Positions 39,991 through 47,918 of a DNA stretch of 48,931 nucleotides are shown here, piece by piece (position 1 is the first letter of the stretch; the number at the start of each line of letters is the position of its first letter). Location of the stretch: the IMG/VR virus record IMGVR_UViG_3300036830_000143, positions 1-48,931 of that record. One strand, written 5' to 3'. Source of the DNA: a virus. Below the pieces are notes generated by a model that ran no database searches, had not been told where the DNA came from, and saw nothing but the letters and a program-made list of their open reading frames with translations. The translations under genes were made by a program, and so were the position numbers.

Positions 39991-40796
39991 TGGCCGGCTA
40001 CAAAGGGATGAGGATGCCCAAGTGCCCTCCGGGATGCACTTGCGGTAAACATGTGCCTCGTAAAAACACTGGCAAGAAATGTCTACCTGGATGTAAATGC
40101 GGCAGGCATGTTCATCCGCAGTCGGATGAGACCCGTCGGAAAATATCTGAGAGTCACATCAAGAGAGTCTTGGCTCAAGGAGAGCTTGTTCATCCTGACA
40201 AAAAGCGCTGTGCTAAATGCAAAAAATGGAAGCGTCTCCCTGAGGACTTCTATTACAAGAAACATCATCTGAAATCCGGTCTAGTTCGTGGATACCCAGA
40301 GAGTATCTGCATCTCCTGTCGTCTTAAGAAGAACAAACAATGGGTCAAAGATCAGGGACCTAAGAAAATGCGCTCTCGCCGCCGCCAGTACACCGAGAAT
40401 CGCAAACAGAAGCTGGGTCTGGATGAGTTCCGCCGCCGGGAACGAGAGAAGCGAGCTTTCCAGAATCATCGCGCTGGCAAGAAGAAACATTCGGCCCGGA
40501 CTAGCCCTGGCTTGGAACCCAAGGTAGATCGACTACCTATAGTCAATTTCTTGCTCAAAGAGCTGAAGCGACGAGGATGGACTAAGAATGAGTTAGCAAA
40601 TCGTTCTGGTATCGACGCTAGTCGTCTCGATCGCATCATTGCTGGCGAGGAAAAATCCAAGAAGGTCAAGAGCGGCGTGGTCAAAATCAACAAAATCACT
40701 TGGGATAATGTCGATCGAATTCTGTGGGGACTTGACCAGGAGCAGATGTTGACTATTATGTATTCAGACGATGAGGTAGTCAATGACGACGACTAA
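39990..40796 (+). CDS. homing-endonuclease-type DNA-binding protein fused to helix-turn-helix
   Basis: A 268-residue protein lacking a visible nuclease core. Two copies of CPPGCTCGKHV / CLPGCKCGRHV lead into SDETRRKISESH, the NUMOD3-type DNA-binding element of homing endonucleases. A zinc ribbon follows (CAKCKKWKRLPEDFY, CISCRLKKN). The C-terminus is a helix-turn-helix (RRGWTKNELANRSGIDASRL). It may be a former homing enzyme turned regulator. GTG start overlaps the previous TAG; it overlaps the next gene by 14 bases. Confidence 0.65.
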   Translation: MAGYKGMRMPKCPPGCTCGKHVPRKNTGKKCLPGCKCGRHVHPQSDETRRKISESHIKRVLAQGELVHPDKKRCAKCKKWKRLPEDFYYKKHHLKSGLVRGYPESICISCRLKKNKQWVKDQGPKKMRSRRRQYTENRKQKLGLDEFRRREREKRAFQNHRAGKKKHSARTSPGLEPKVDRLPIVNFLLKELKRRGWTKNELANRSGIDASRLDRIIAGEEKSKKVKSGVVKINKITWDNVDRILWGLDQEQMLTIMYSDDEVVNDDD

Positions 40797-41322
40797 ACGT
40801 AAAGCCAAAAAACCACCTGGTAAGAAACGCAAAGAGGGCAAGCTGGTTGAGCCCAAACGCAAGATGAATCTGAGCCCAGAGGAGCGCAAACGACGCTCCG
40901 ATGCGATGAAAAAGAAGCATGAGGAAGGTGTCGCAGGAGGAGCTGAGTTCGGCAAGCTAGGAGGTCGTCCCAAGAAGAAACGTGCCTCGCAGGTGATTGC
41001 AGAACGAGCTAGTGAGCAGGGTGAGGCAATGGCCCAGGTTCTTGTCGATGCGATGGATGAGGAGAATCCTCATTCAATCAGGATCAAAGCCGTAGAGGCG
41101 ATGACTAGGATCGAGGATAAAGAGGAGCGCTTGGCACTGGATGAGGCCGAGCAGCTTCGTAAGATGGACCACGATCAGCTCGTTGCCGCTGTGGCTGAAA
41201 AATTTGCTAGCAACCCAATGGTCCTCGCGATCTTCCGACAGGCTGGCGAATCGGCTCCCACCCCTCCTCCAGCTATCGAGGGATCGGCCGAGGAGATTGT
41301 GGATGCAGAGGTTGTTAGTTGA
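40783..41322 (+). CDS. putative small terminase subunit or terminase-linked DNA-binding protein
   Basis: A 179-residue basic protein directly upstream of the large terminase, with a 4-base overlap. The first half is very basic (KRKAKKPPGKKRKEG, LSPEERKRRSDAMKKKH, GKLGGRPKKKRAS), the second helical (DSIRIKAVEAM-like repeat, MDHDQLVAAVAEKFA). Position and composition suggest DNA recognition for packaging, but the sequence does not match a small terminase family I can name. Confidence 0.5.
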   Translation: MTTTKRKAKKPPGKKRKEGKLVEPKRKMNLSPEERKRRSDAMKKKHEEGVAGGAEFGKLGGRPKKKRASQVIAERASEQGEAMAQVLVDAMDEENPHSIRIKAVEAMTRIEDKEERLALDEAEQLRKMDHDQLVAAVAEKFASNPMVLAIFRQAGESAPTPPPAIEGSAEEIVDAEVVS

Positions 41323-43199
41323 CCACTTCTGTTCTACCTGAGGATCTAACTCAAGAGCAGCTCGAAGAGCTTCTTGGTTCTCTCGATCAGGATGCTCTGG
41401 TGGAGATGCAGCTTGCGGCGCTGGAGATTGAGAAGCGCCTAGTTGAGGATGGGCCAACCACTGATGATGAGCTGTGGATGTGGGTCAAGCTCAACCTCGG
41501 AATCTCAATTCCTAGGACGCCGGTTTGCGAGGGCCATGACTCTCCCTTCGATCTGCTCAAAGAAGCCTATTTCGCTCGGTATCCAGCCTTCCTTGCAGTC
41601 GGTAACCGAGGTGGAGGAAAGACCTTCATCGTTGCGCTCTTGCATTGGTTGAACTCTGAATTCAAGCCAGGCATTGAGAGTTGCACCTTTGGCGCTACTG
41701 AAGCTCAGTCGCTTCGTTGCTATGCCCATCTCAAAGACTGGATCTATGACGATGAAGGGAATCGTCGTGGCGAGATCTCTGCGTCGATCATGCGCGAGAC
41801 AGTCTGGAAGAGGAAACCGGGATATCCCAAAGGTTCCAAAGTCGAGGTGCTCGCCGGCACCCCTGACGCCGTCAACGGCCCTCACCCTCAGGTCGCTCAT
41901 GCAGACGAGGTTGAGTTGATGCGCCAGGACACTTATGAAGAGAGTCGGAACATGGCGACCAGCAAGACGTTGCCAGATGGAACTGTCTACCCATCTCAGG
42001 AGATTCTGACTTCGACTCGAAAGAGCCTCCACGGTCGAATGCAGGAATTGATAGACGCGGTTCACGAGGCGGTTAAAAACGGAATGAAACCGGCTCACAA
42101 ATTGATCATCTGGTGCATCTTCGAGATCGCCAAAGAGGTTCCTGACTGCCAGCTTGTTGATGAGGATGATCGCTATGAACGTCTAGAGGCTTTGGGTCTA
42201 GATACTTGTTCTAAATGCGAGTGCCACACGATCATGAGCGGGACTTGGCCTGATACCGGCAAGCCACGACTGCTTGTGGATGTGTGTAAAGGTCGGCTCT
42301 TCAGATCGCGTGGATATCTACCATTCGATGACGTTCTCCAGAAGTTTCAGCAGAATAGTCAATTCACTTGGGAGGCCCAGCAGGAATGCTCCCGGCCAGA
42401 AACCGAGCACAACTATTTGCGAGGGTTCTCTGATGAGCGTCATGGACTCATGGCTTGGTCAGAAGATCGACCCGGAGGGTTTCTCCCCGATCCAGCCAAT
42501 GGACGCATCTTTGAAGGCATCGACTGGGGAGGGACCAATCCTCATGCGATCAACCTCTACCAGCTGCTCGACTTCGAGATCGAGGCCCTGGATTTCTATG
42601 AAAACTTGATCAAGATCAAAGAGAGATCGCTGGTCTGCTTCGACGAGATCTACAAGACTGAGATCGGCATTGACGATCTGGCCAAGCTGGTCAAGAAGAT
42701 GCATCAGCCCTACAAGGTCCGCTATGGCGAGAGCTGGAAAATCTCTGGACGCTTTGCCGACCCTCAGGGTAAATCGCAGAGGCTCGATTTCAAAAAGGCC
42801 GGCTTGCCTTGCGACTGGAAGACCACCCGCGACTTCGATACTCAGATCGAGTGGTTGGTCCGCGAGTTTTGGGAACGAGATCGCATTCGCTTCGTCCTCG
42901 GCAAGGCTCCGATGTTCGCTTTGGAGGCCCAGTCTTGGCAGAAAGACCCCAATACTGGGAAGCAGATCGACACCTTCAACCACTGTATGTCCGACCTTAG
43001 GTATTCCATCGCTAACATTCGGACCCTAACTCGGCGTGAGAAGCGCGGTACGGCTCCTCGCAGCACCAAGAGGCGATACAGGACGGCGACGGTGGTCAAA
43101 GATACGAGGCGAACGATGGACCAAGGCCCAATCGGCATTCGAGGGGCTCGCCGTCAGCCAGAGGAGTGGCGTCAGCGGCTTGGAGGTCCTGGATTCTAA
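41319..43199 (+). CDS. large terminase subunit
   Basis: Packages DNA into the capsid. The 626 residues hold the ATPase P-loop VGNRGGGKTFIVAL (about 93), Walker B VAHADEVELM (about 193) and an RNase H-type nuclease beginning FEGIDWGGTNPHAI (about 399), with DFKKAGLPC and FADPQGKSQ further on. The start is TTG, overlapping the previous TGA; it reads Met-Thr-Thr (TTGACCACT). A zinc-like cluster CSKCECH lies between the two domains. Confidence 0.92.
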   Translation: MTTSVLPEDLTQEQLEELLGSLDQDALVEMQLAALEIEKRLVEDGPTTDDELWMWVKLNLGISIPRTPVCEGHDSPFDLLKEAYFARYPAFLAVGNRGGGKTFIVALLHWLNSEFKPGIESCTFGATEAQSLRCYAHLKDWIYDDEGNRRGEISASIMRETVWKRKPGYPKGSKVEVLAGTPDAVNGPHPQVAHADEVELMRQDTYEESRNMATSKTLPDGTVYPSQEILTSTRKSLHGRMQELIDAVHEAVKNGMKPAHKLIIWCIFEIAKEVPDCQLVDEDDRYERLEALGLDTCSKCECHTIMSGTWPDTGKPRLLVDVCKGRLFRSRGYLPFDDVLQKFQQNSQFTWEAQQECSRPETEHNYLRGFSDERHGLMAWSEDRPGGFLPDPANGRIFEGIDWGGTNPHAINLYQLLDFEIEALDFYENLIKIKERSLVCFDEIYKTEIGIDDLAKLVKKMHQPYKVRYGESWKISGRFADPQGKSQRLDFKKAGLPCDWKTTRDFDTQIEWLVREFWERDRIRFVLGKAPMFALEAQSWQKDPNTGKQIDTFNHCMSDLRYSIANIRTLTRREKRGTAPRSTKRRYRTATVVKDTRRTMDQGPIGIRGARRQPEEWRQRLGGPGF

Positions 43200-43303
43200 T
43201 GAGCGTCACCAAAGGATCAGTCACCTTGATCGAGTTGAAGAAGTTCGCAGCCGCTCGTGGGAAGTCTTGGACCGGCCCCGTCTTCAAGCGCAGTTCATGC
43301 TGA
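43199..43303 (+). CDS. 34-residue hypothetical protein
   Basis: Starts at the TAATG junction with terminase; GGAGG lies 12 bases upstream of the ATG. The product (MSVTKGSVTLIELKKFAAAR then GKSWTGPVFKRSSC) is basic. No homology is recognised. Its overlap fits the local style. Confidence 0.4.
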   Translation: MSVTKGSVTLIELKKFAAARGKSWTGPVFKRSSC

Positions 43304-43315
43304 GTCGAGCGTCTG

Positions 43316-43501
43316 ATGGCTGAGGGAAAGAAGCTCCGTAAGTTGCGTCTAGCGGTTAATGACTATCTATATTCACAGAATCAACAAGGTTATAAAGATG
43401 CCCCTCATGGTGATAAGGATCGTTGTCGGGAGGCTCGCGAGCATCTATGTCATGTCGTCTACAAGCTCAACGAAGCGGCCTCAGATAGTGAGGAGAGTTG
43501 A
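43316..43501 (+). CDS. hypothetical protein, 61 residues
   Basis: Product MAEGKKLRKLRLAVNDYLYS then HGDKDRCREAREHLCHVVYK; charged and helical. The stop overlaps the next ATG (TGATG). No clear ribosome binding site. Role unknown. Confidence 0.55.
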   Translation: MAEGKKLRKLRLAVNDYLYSQNQQGYKDAPHGDKDRCREAREHLCHVVYKLNEAASDSEES

Positions 43502-44007
43502 TGACTACTCTCGTTAAAACTGCCACGGAGATCTGTTCGAAGTGCGAGGAGGAAAAGGATCTTGATTGCTTCTCCAAGAGCAAGCGGCATAGTCAGGGAC
43601 GGCAGGCTTGGGGCAAGGATTGCGCTCGGTCTGCACGAAGTGATTGGGTTGATCGCAATCCCGAGCGAGCAAACCAGCTTAGATCTGAGTCCCAGCAGCG
43701 CAATCGAGAGGCAGCCAATCTTCGTTATCAGAGGTGGAGGGAATGTCACCCAGGCCGCGAGTACAACCTCAAGCGTCACCGACGACTAGCTGTCTCTTGT
43801 CCTGAGGCTGAGATAGTAGATCGCAATGTCGTCTTTGTTCGAGATGAGGGAGAATGTGGAATCTGTCACGGCCAAGTAGATCCAGAGAATTTTCACATCG
43901 ATCACATCATCCCTTTGTCTAAGGGTGGTAGTCATATCTATTCCAATGTTCAACTCGCTCATCCACGCTGCAATCTGATTAAGGGAAATCGCCTTGGCAT
44001 CAGCTAA
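43501..44007 (+). CDS. HNH endonuclease upstream of the portal gene
   Basis: A 168-residue freestanding nuclease. N-terminal zinc knuckle CSKCEEEKDL with KDCARSAR, a basic helical linker, then HNH: CGICHGQVDPENFHIDHIIP, LSKGGSHIYSNVQLAHPRCN and GNRL. The HNH core is complete. It overlaps the portal start by 14 bases. HNH proteins next to terminase can help packaging; here the location before an intein-bearing gene suggests homing instead. Confidence 0.85.
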   Translation: MTTLVKTATEICSKCEEEKDLDCFSKSKRHSQGRQAWGKDCARSARSDWVDRNPERANQLRSESQQRNREAANLRYQRWRECHPGREYNLKRHRRLAVSCPEAEIVDRNVVFVRDEGECGICHGQVDPENFHIDHIIPLSKGGSHIYSNVQLAHPRCNLIKGNRLGIS

Positions 44008-47000
44008 CGACAAGAACACGACGCCAGACGGGGCGATCACTCCGCAGGAGATGGCCCGGATCGACAAATCGATTCGAGGAATGGAGCAGGCTCCTTCTTC
44101 TCGCCAGCAGCTCGGTTCTTTCACGAACTGGCGCTCTGTCCAGAATGCTCTAGGTCAGCCGTTCAACAACGAACGGATACCTCTCTCGAAGCTCAAACTC
44201 ATGCGGCGTGATCCGATGCTTGCTTTCGGCATGCATTACCAGAAAATGCCGAAGGTCAAAGCGCCCTGGTACATGGAGTCCAGTGACGCTCAGGTAGCAG
44301 CCTTCATGGATGGGGCATTGCGACCCATCATCGCCTCGCTGATCATCGCCGAGGAACAGAAGAAGGATTTCGGCTTCCAGGCGATTGGCAAGCGCTTCCA
44401 GCTTGCAGCTCCTCAGGGCATGTATCTAGACCCGCAGAGCGGTCAGGAAAAGCCAGCCTGGGACACCACTGGAGGTATCCAGCCGATCACTCTCAAACCC
44501 TTCGTCGCCCTCCCTCCTGAAGGTGTAGAACCGATGTTCGACGAAGCCACTGGAGAATTCGCCGGCATCAAATACAAACCACCACAGGGCTCTTCCCCTG
44601 TTGGTCAGAAGGCCAAAGGTCCAGGTGGCTCCAATGGAGAAGTCGAACTCGACATCTATCACTGTCAACCAGCTGGTGAGTTGGTTCTGACTTTCAATCG
44701 CGGCTATGTTCCGATCGAGGATCTTGATCAGGACAACGATCTTCTTGTTGTTTGGGAAAAGCAGGGGAAGAAGATACGTCGTAGCAAAGGCTTCGCCTTC
44801 AAAAAGGTGGTGCGATCCTATTACGGTGATCTATTGAGGATTTTTACTGAGGCAGCTTCGACTCGCGTCACTCCGAATCATAAGTTTACGGTTCGCTGGA
44901 CTCCTGAGGCTCAGAAGAAATGGGCTGTCTATTTGATGCGCAAAGGCAGTTGGTGGCGAATCGGGATTACGCCGCTCATCAAGAACACCGAGAAGAAGGC
45001 TTCAGGAATTGGCCAGCGAGTCAGTGCTGAGGGAGCAGATGCAGCATGGATCTTGGATCTGTTTGATTCCAAGAATGAGGCGCTTTATCACGAGAAGTTG
45101 TGGCAGAACGAGTATCGGGTTCCAGGCTTGTGTTTCCGTGCGACGGATCAAGGTCGATCAGAGCATTGCCTGATGACTGGACAGATGGAAGAGATCTGGA
45201 ACAACACGGACTCTGAATCAGGAGCACTTGATCTTCTTGAAGAGAAGAAACGTTGCATTGACTACCCATTCTTCGAACCTGCTGGCGAAGGAAAGACTGT
45301 GGCTCGGGGGTTGAGGGGTTGGACTTGTCACGCAGCGAATCTTGTGGCGGGTTCAATGGAGATTCCGAGAGACCCTGGAAGCGGACAGACTGCTGATTGG
45401 GAAATGATCGAGACGATTCATCTCTTTCGAGAGGAGCACAAGGGAGAGGTCTATTCGATCGATGTCCCGCCTCATCATCATTACGTCACGACTGGCGGAA
45501 TCATCACTCAAAATTCCCTCTGGGTTACCAACGAGATCGAGTCTGTCTTCGGCAATATGTTCGGCTACCCGCGTCTTGGTTATGCCTACCCCTATTGGTG
45601 GAGCTATTGGTTCCGCTGGGCCATTGCCGATCGTGCCTTCGAGAAAAAGGGAGATCCCCCTGTTGTCGTTCGTCACCCTGAAGGAGAAATAGATCTAGGC
45701 AACGGGGAAACGATTCCCAATCAGGATTACGCCCTGTTGATGGCGGAACGTCTTCGAGCTGGCGCAGCGATCGCCCTTCCCTCAAATCCCTACACGAACT
45801 TCGAGGATCGTCCTGGCCAGGTCCGGGAATGGGACATCGAATATCTCAAAGGCGGCGTCGAGATGGAGGCGTTCGACAGCTCTTTTGACTACATGGATGT
45901 CATGAAGTTGCGAGCTATCTTCGTTCCTGAGCAGGCGCTGATCGAGGGAGGAGGAGGGACCAGCTCACGCAACGTTGCGGAGGAGATGTTCTCAGGCTTG
46001 GTTGAAGGTCAGACGATGGACATGGAGGAGATCGTCGAATCGATTAACCGTTGGATCATTCCTCACCTCATGATGGTCAATTTCCCAGACCAGTACGCGC
46101 AGGGGATTACCTGTCGCATGAAGGTCCAGGGATTCAGCTCAACCGATACTGAGTTGCTCTCTCAAGTGATTCAGCTGATCGGTCAGGAAGATGCAGCGAA
46201 ACTCGGAATCGATGTCCGAGCTGCTCTCAAACAGCTCGGCATCCCGCTCCTGTCTGAGGCTGATTATCAGATTGAGTTGAAAGCAGCTGCTGAAAAGGCT
46301 GCGAAGGAAGGGCCTCCGGAAGTTGCTCCAGGAGCAACCACTGCCGGCGTTGTCCCCACTCGCGGTAAACGACCTTCGACCAGCTCCAACACCGGAGTTA
46401 CGAAGACCGGGGGTTCCTTTACCGGGTTCACTTACGTGTCTCCGGTGGGGCTCGGCATCGAGCTGTCAGCCACGACCGAGGCTGCGGCCAGCTTCATCTC
46501 TGCTCTGCCGCCTTCTCCTCACTACGAAGACGCGACGATGCGCTCCTTTACCAAGCGGCTGTGGAACGCGATGGAGAAATTCTACGCGCAGCAGTATCGC
46601 GAGTTTCAGCAGCACGTCGAAGAGCAGGAGGCAATCCAGCTCAGTGCTGAGGAGATCGAGCAGATCAAAGTCGAACTCAGTAGCGAGGAGTCGGAAGAGG
46701 AGATCGAGCTTGCCATTGGGGATATGGCTAGGACCATTGGAAGAAAGGTAGTCAATTCCTGGCCTGGCAATCTAGATTTGATCGATGAAACTAGCGGTGT
46801 CTTGACCGACATCCTCGAACGAATGGTCACTCGTGCTTCGGAGCTGGCTCGGAAGAAAGCTGGTCTGGAGAAACGGATGAGCGACGACGAGATCAAGAAC
46901 TGGGTCTCGGTCCACATCTCTGATCTTGTTCCCAACTCGCTCCGCTCCATTCGCGAGGAACTTTCAGAGTTCGTAGGCAAAGCCTTCGACGAGAATGAGG

Positions 47001-47449
47001 GACAGGTCACGCCCGAGGATCTCTCCAAAGCAGTCGAGGCTCACTACAGTGACTTCCCGAAATGGCTGTCCTCTCGCTTCAGCCGAGCAGAGACCCGTGA
47101 CGCTTTCAACGCAGCGACGCTCCTTACTGGCCGCGACAACGGTCTGGACGTAGCGCAGGCGATGGATGCGCTCAGCGGCAACACCGACCGGCATTGTGAA
47201 GAACGAGACGGCCAGTTCTTTCCGATCGATCAAGCCCTACTGGAGGAGGAGCACCCCGGTGGAACGCTCGCATGGAGGTTGGTCAAAGAGCCCGTCACGC
47301 TTGCTCGCGTCGATGAAGTCCCGAACGCGCCTCCTGGCTCGCTTGGAACGTTCGACGCCGAGACCAACACCATCTTCCTCAGCACGTCGGCTGACCGAGA
47401 GGACGAGCGCAAGTTCCTTCTAGCCATCGGGGACAAGCTCGCAGCATGA
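43994..47449 (+). CDS. portal protein fused to MuF-like domain, interrupted by an intein
   Basis: The head vertex portal. N-terminal segment with LMRRDPMLAFGMHYQKMPKV, a long insert-containing middle, and after the intein SLWVTNEIESVFGNMFGYPR then portal core to about residue 740. The C-terminal 300 residues are helical and end in a MuF-type head-morphogenesis domain (SRFSRAETRDAFNAATLL, SGNTDRHCEERDGQFF, HPGGTLAWRLV). 1151 codons; 867 without the intein. TTG 43994, behind AGGGAAATCGCC, is used as start. Fused portal-MuF is known in some siphoviruses. Confidence 0.85.
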   Translation: MASANDKNTTPDGAITPQEMARIDKSIRGMEQAPSSRQQLGSFTNWRSVQNALGQPFNNERIPLSKLKLMRRDPMLAFGMHYQKMPKVKAPWYMESSDAQVAAFMDGALRPIIASLIIAEEQKKDFGFQAIGKRFQLAAPQGMYLDPQSGQEKPAWDTTGGIQPITLKPFVALPPEGVEPMFDEATGEFAGIKYKPPQGSSPVGQKAKGPGGSNGEVELDIYHCQPAGELVLTFNRGYVPIEDLDQDNDLLVVWEKQGKKIRRSKGFAFKKVVRSYYGDLLRIFTEAASTRVTPNHKFTVRWTPEAQKKWAVYLMRKGSWWRIGITPLIKNTEKKASGIGQRVSAEGADAAWILDLFDSKNEALYHEKLWQNEYRVPGLCFRATDQGRSEHCLMTGQMEEIWNNTDSESGALDLLEEKKRCIDYPFFEPAGEGKTVARGLRGWTCHAANLVAGSMEIPRDPGSGQTADWEMIETIHLFREEHKGEVYSIDVPPHHHYVTTGGIITQNSLWVTNEIESVFGNMFGYPRLGYAYPYWWSYWFRWAIADRAFEKKGDPPVVVRHPEGEIDLGNGETIPNQDYALLMAERLRAGAAIALPSNPYTNFEDRPGQVREWDIEYLKGGVEMEAFDSSFDYMDVMKLRAIFVPEQALIEGGGGTSSRNVAEEMFSGLVEGQTMDMEEIVESINRWIIPHLMMVNFPDQYAQGITCRMKVQGFSSTDTELLSQVIQLIGQEDAAKLGIDVRAALKQLGIPLLSEADYQIELKAAAEKAAKEGPPEVAPGATTAGVVPTRGKRPSTSSNTGVTKTGGSFTGFTYVSPVGLGIELSATTEAAASFISALPPSPHYEDATMRSFTKRLWNAMEKFYAQQYREFQQHVEEQEAIQLSAEEIEQIKVELSSEESEEEIELAIGDMARTIGRKVVNSWPGNLDLIDETSGVLTDILERMVTRASELARKKAGLEKRMSDDEIKNWVSVHISDLVPNSLRSIREELSEFVGKAFDENEGQVTPEDLSKAVEAHYSDFPKWLSSRFSRAETRDAFNAATLLTGRDNGLDVAQAMDALSGNTDRHCEERDGQFFPIDQALLEEEHPGGTLAWRLVKEPVTLARVDEVPNAPPGSLGTFDAETNTIFLSTSADREDERKFLLAIGDKLAA
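44663..45514 (+). mobile_element. intein in portal, no known endonuclease motif
   Basis: 284 codons between LDIYH and SLWVTNE. N1 Cys (CQPAGELVLTFNRGYVPIED), block B RVTPNHKFTVRW, block F GEVYSIDVPPHHHYV, block G GIITQN with Ser as +1. The residue before the final Asn is Gln, not the usual His. The middle (DAAWILDLFDSKNEALYHEK, NEYRVPGLCFRA) matches neither LAGLIDADG nor HNH by eye. Splicing still seems likely, as without it the portal would be disrupted. Confidence 0.82.
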
Positions 47450-47649
47450 AATGTCCCAATGGCCATGACGTAGTTCCGGCTCGTCACGGTCCAGAACCTA
47501 TCTCTGCGTCATCTCCGGAGGACTGGTTTTACTGTCGCGAGTGTTCCTATTGCGATGGTGAAGGAGGGGTGCTTGGATATGGAATGTTCCTTGCTCCTAG
47601 TGAGGTTCAGGAGATTGGTCAAGCCCAAACTAATGAGGTTCATTCATGA
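47446..47649 (+). CDS. zinc-ribbon small protein
   Basis: A 67-residue protein overlapping the portal stop (ATGA). MKCPNGHDVVPARHG and WFYCRECSYCDGEGG give four or five Cys, a zinc ribbon. Found within the head module; role unknown. Confidence 0.6.
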   Translation: MKCPNGHDVVPARHGPEPISASSPEDWFYCRECSYCDGEGGVLGYGMFLAPSEVQEIGQAQTNEVHS

Positions 47650-47918
47650 TCGAGATAGTCGGCATGTTTCGCAACGTCGCGTTCGAGGTTTCAACGAGAG
47701 CAACTCCAGGCACTTATTCGATCGATGGTCGTCAGGGGCTTCCTTTGCCGGTAAGCATGTCTGCTATGGATTTTCGAATCATGCTTGTGGAGCACCAGAT
47801 AGAGACGATCGTCTTTGCTTGGGACATCAGAGCTAGAGCCCGCGAGATCTTCTTCATCCTTGCCGAGGGATTTGACTCCTTCATCACCACTGAGCGCCCA
47901 CGAGAGGTAGCAGCGTGA
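47646..47918 (+). CDS. hypothetical protein, 90 residues
   Basis: Product MIEIVGMFRNVAFEVSTRAT then FRIMLVEHQIETIVFAWDIR; a small alpha/beta protein without known motif. ATGA overlap with the previous gene and GTGA overlap with the next show it is part of the head operon. Confidence 0.55.
   Translation: MIEIVGMFRNVAFEVSTRATPGTYSIDGRQGLPLPVSMSAMDFRIMLVEHQIETIVFAWDIRARAREIFFILAEGFDSFITTERPREVAA

Larger units (their letters stand above)
486..46755. repeat. dispersed 8-mer GTAGTCAA / TTGACTAC, about 48 copies
   Basis: Exact sense copies start at 2676, 5052, 5403, 6208, 7228, 9157, 17479, 19247, 20338, 21690, 22192, 22574, 23266, 23489, 25177, 29701, 30334, 30865, 33524, 34400, 35305, 35470, 35671, 38105, 39656, 40776 and 46748. 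Antisense copies start at 486, 2346, 4767, 8737, 11162, 12519, 14588, 16150, 18281, 20590, 23954, 26752, 27893, 28877, 29765, 29831, 30469, 31522, 35693, 45258 and 45885. Chance expectation on both strands is about 1.5. Sense copies are often placed just before start codons; many other copies lie within genes. Confidence 0.85.
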
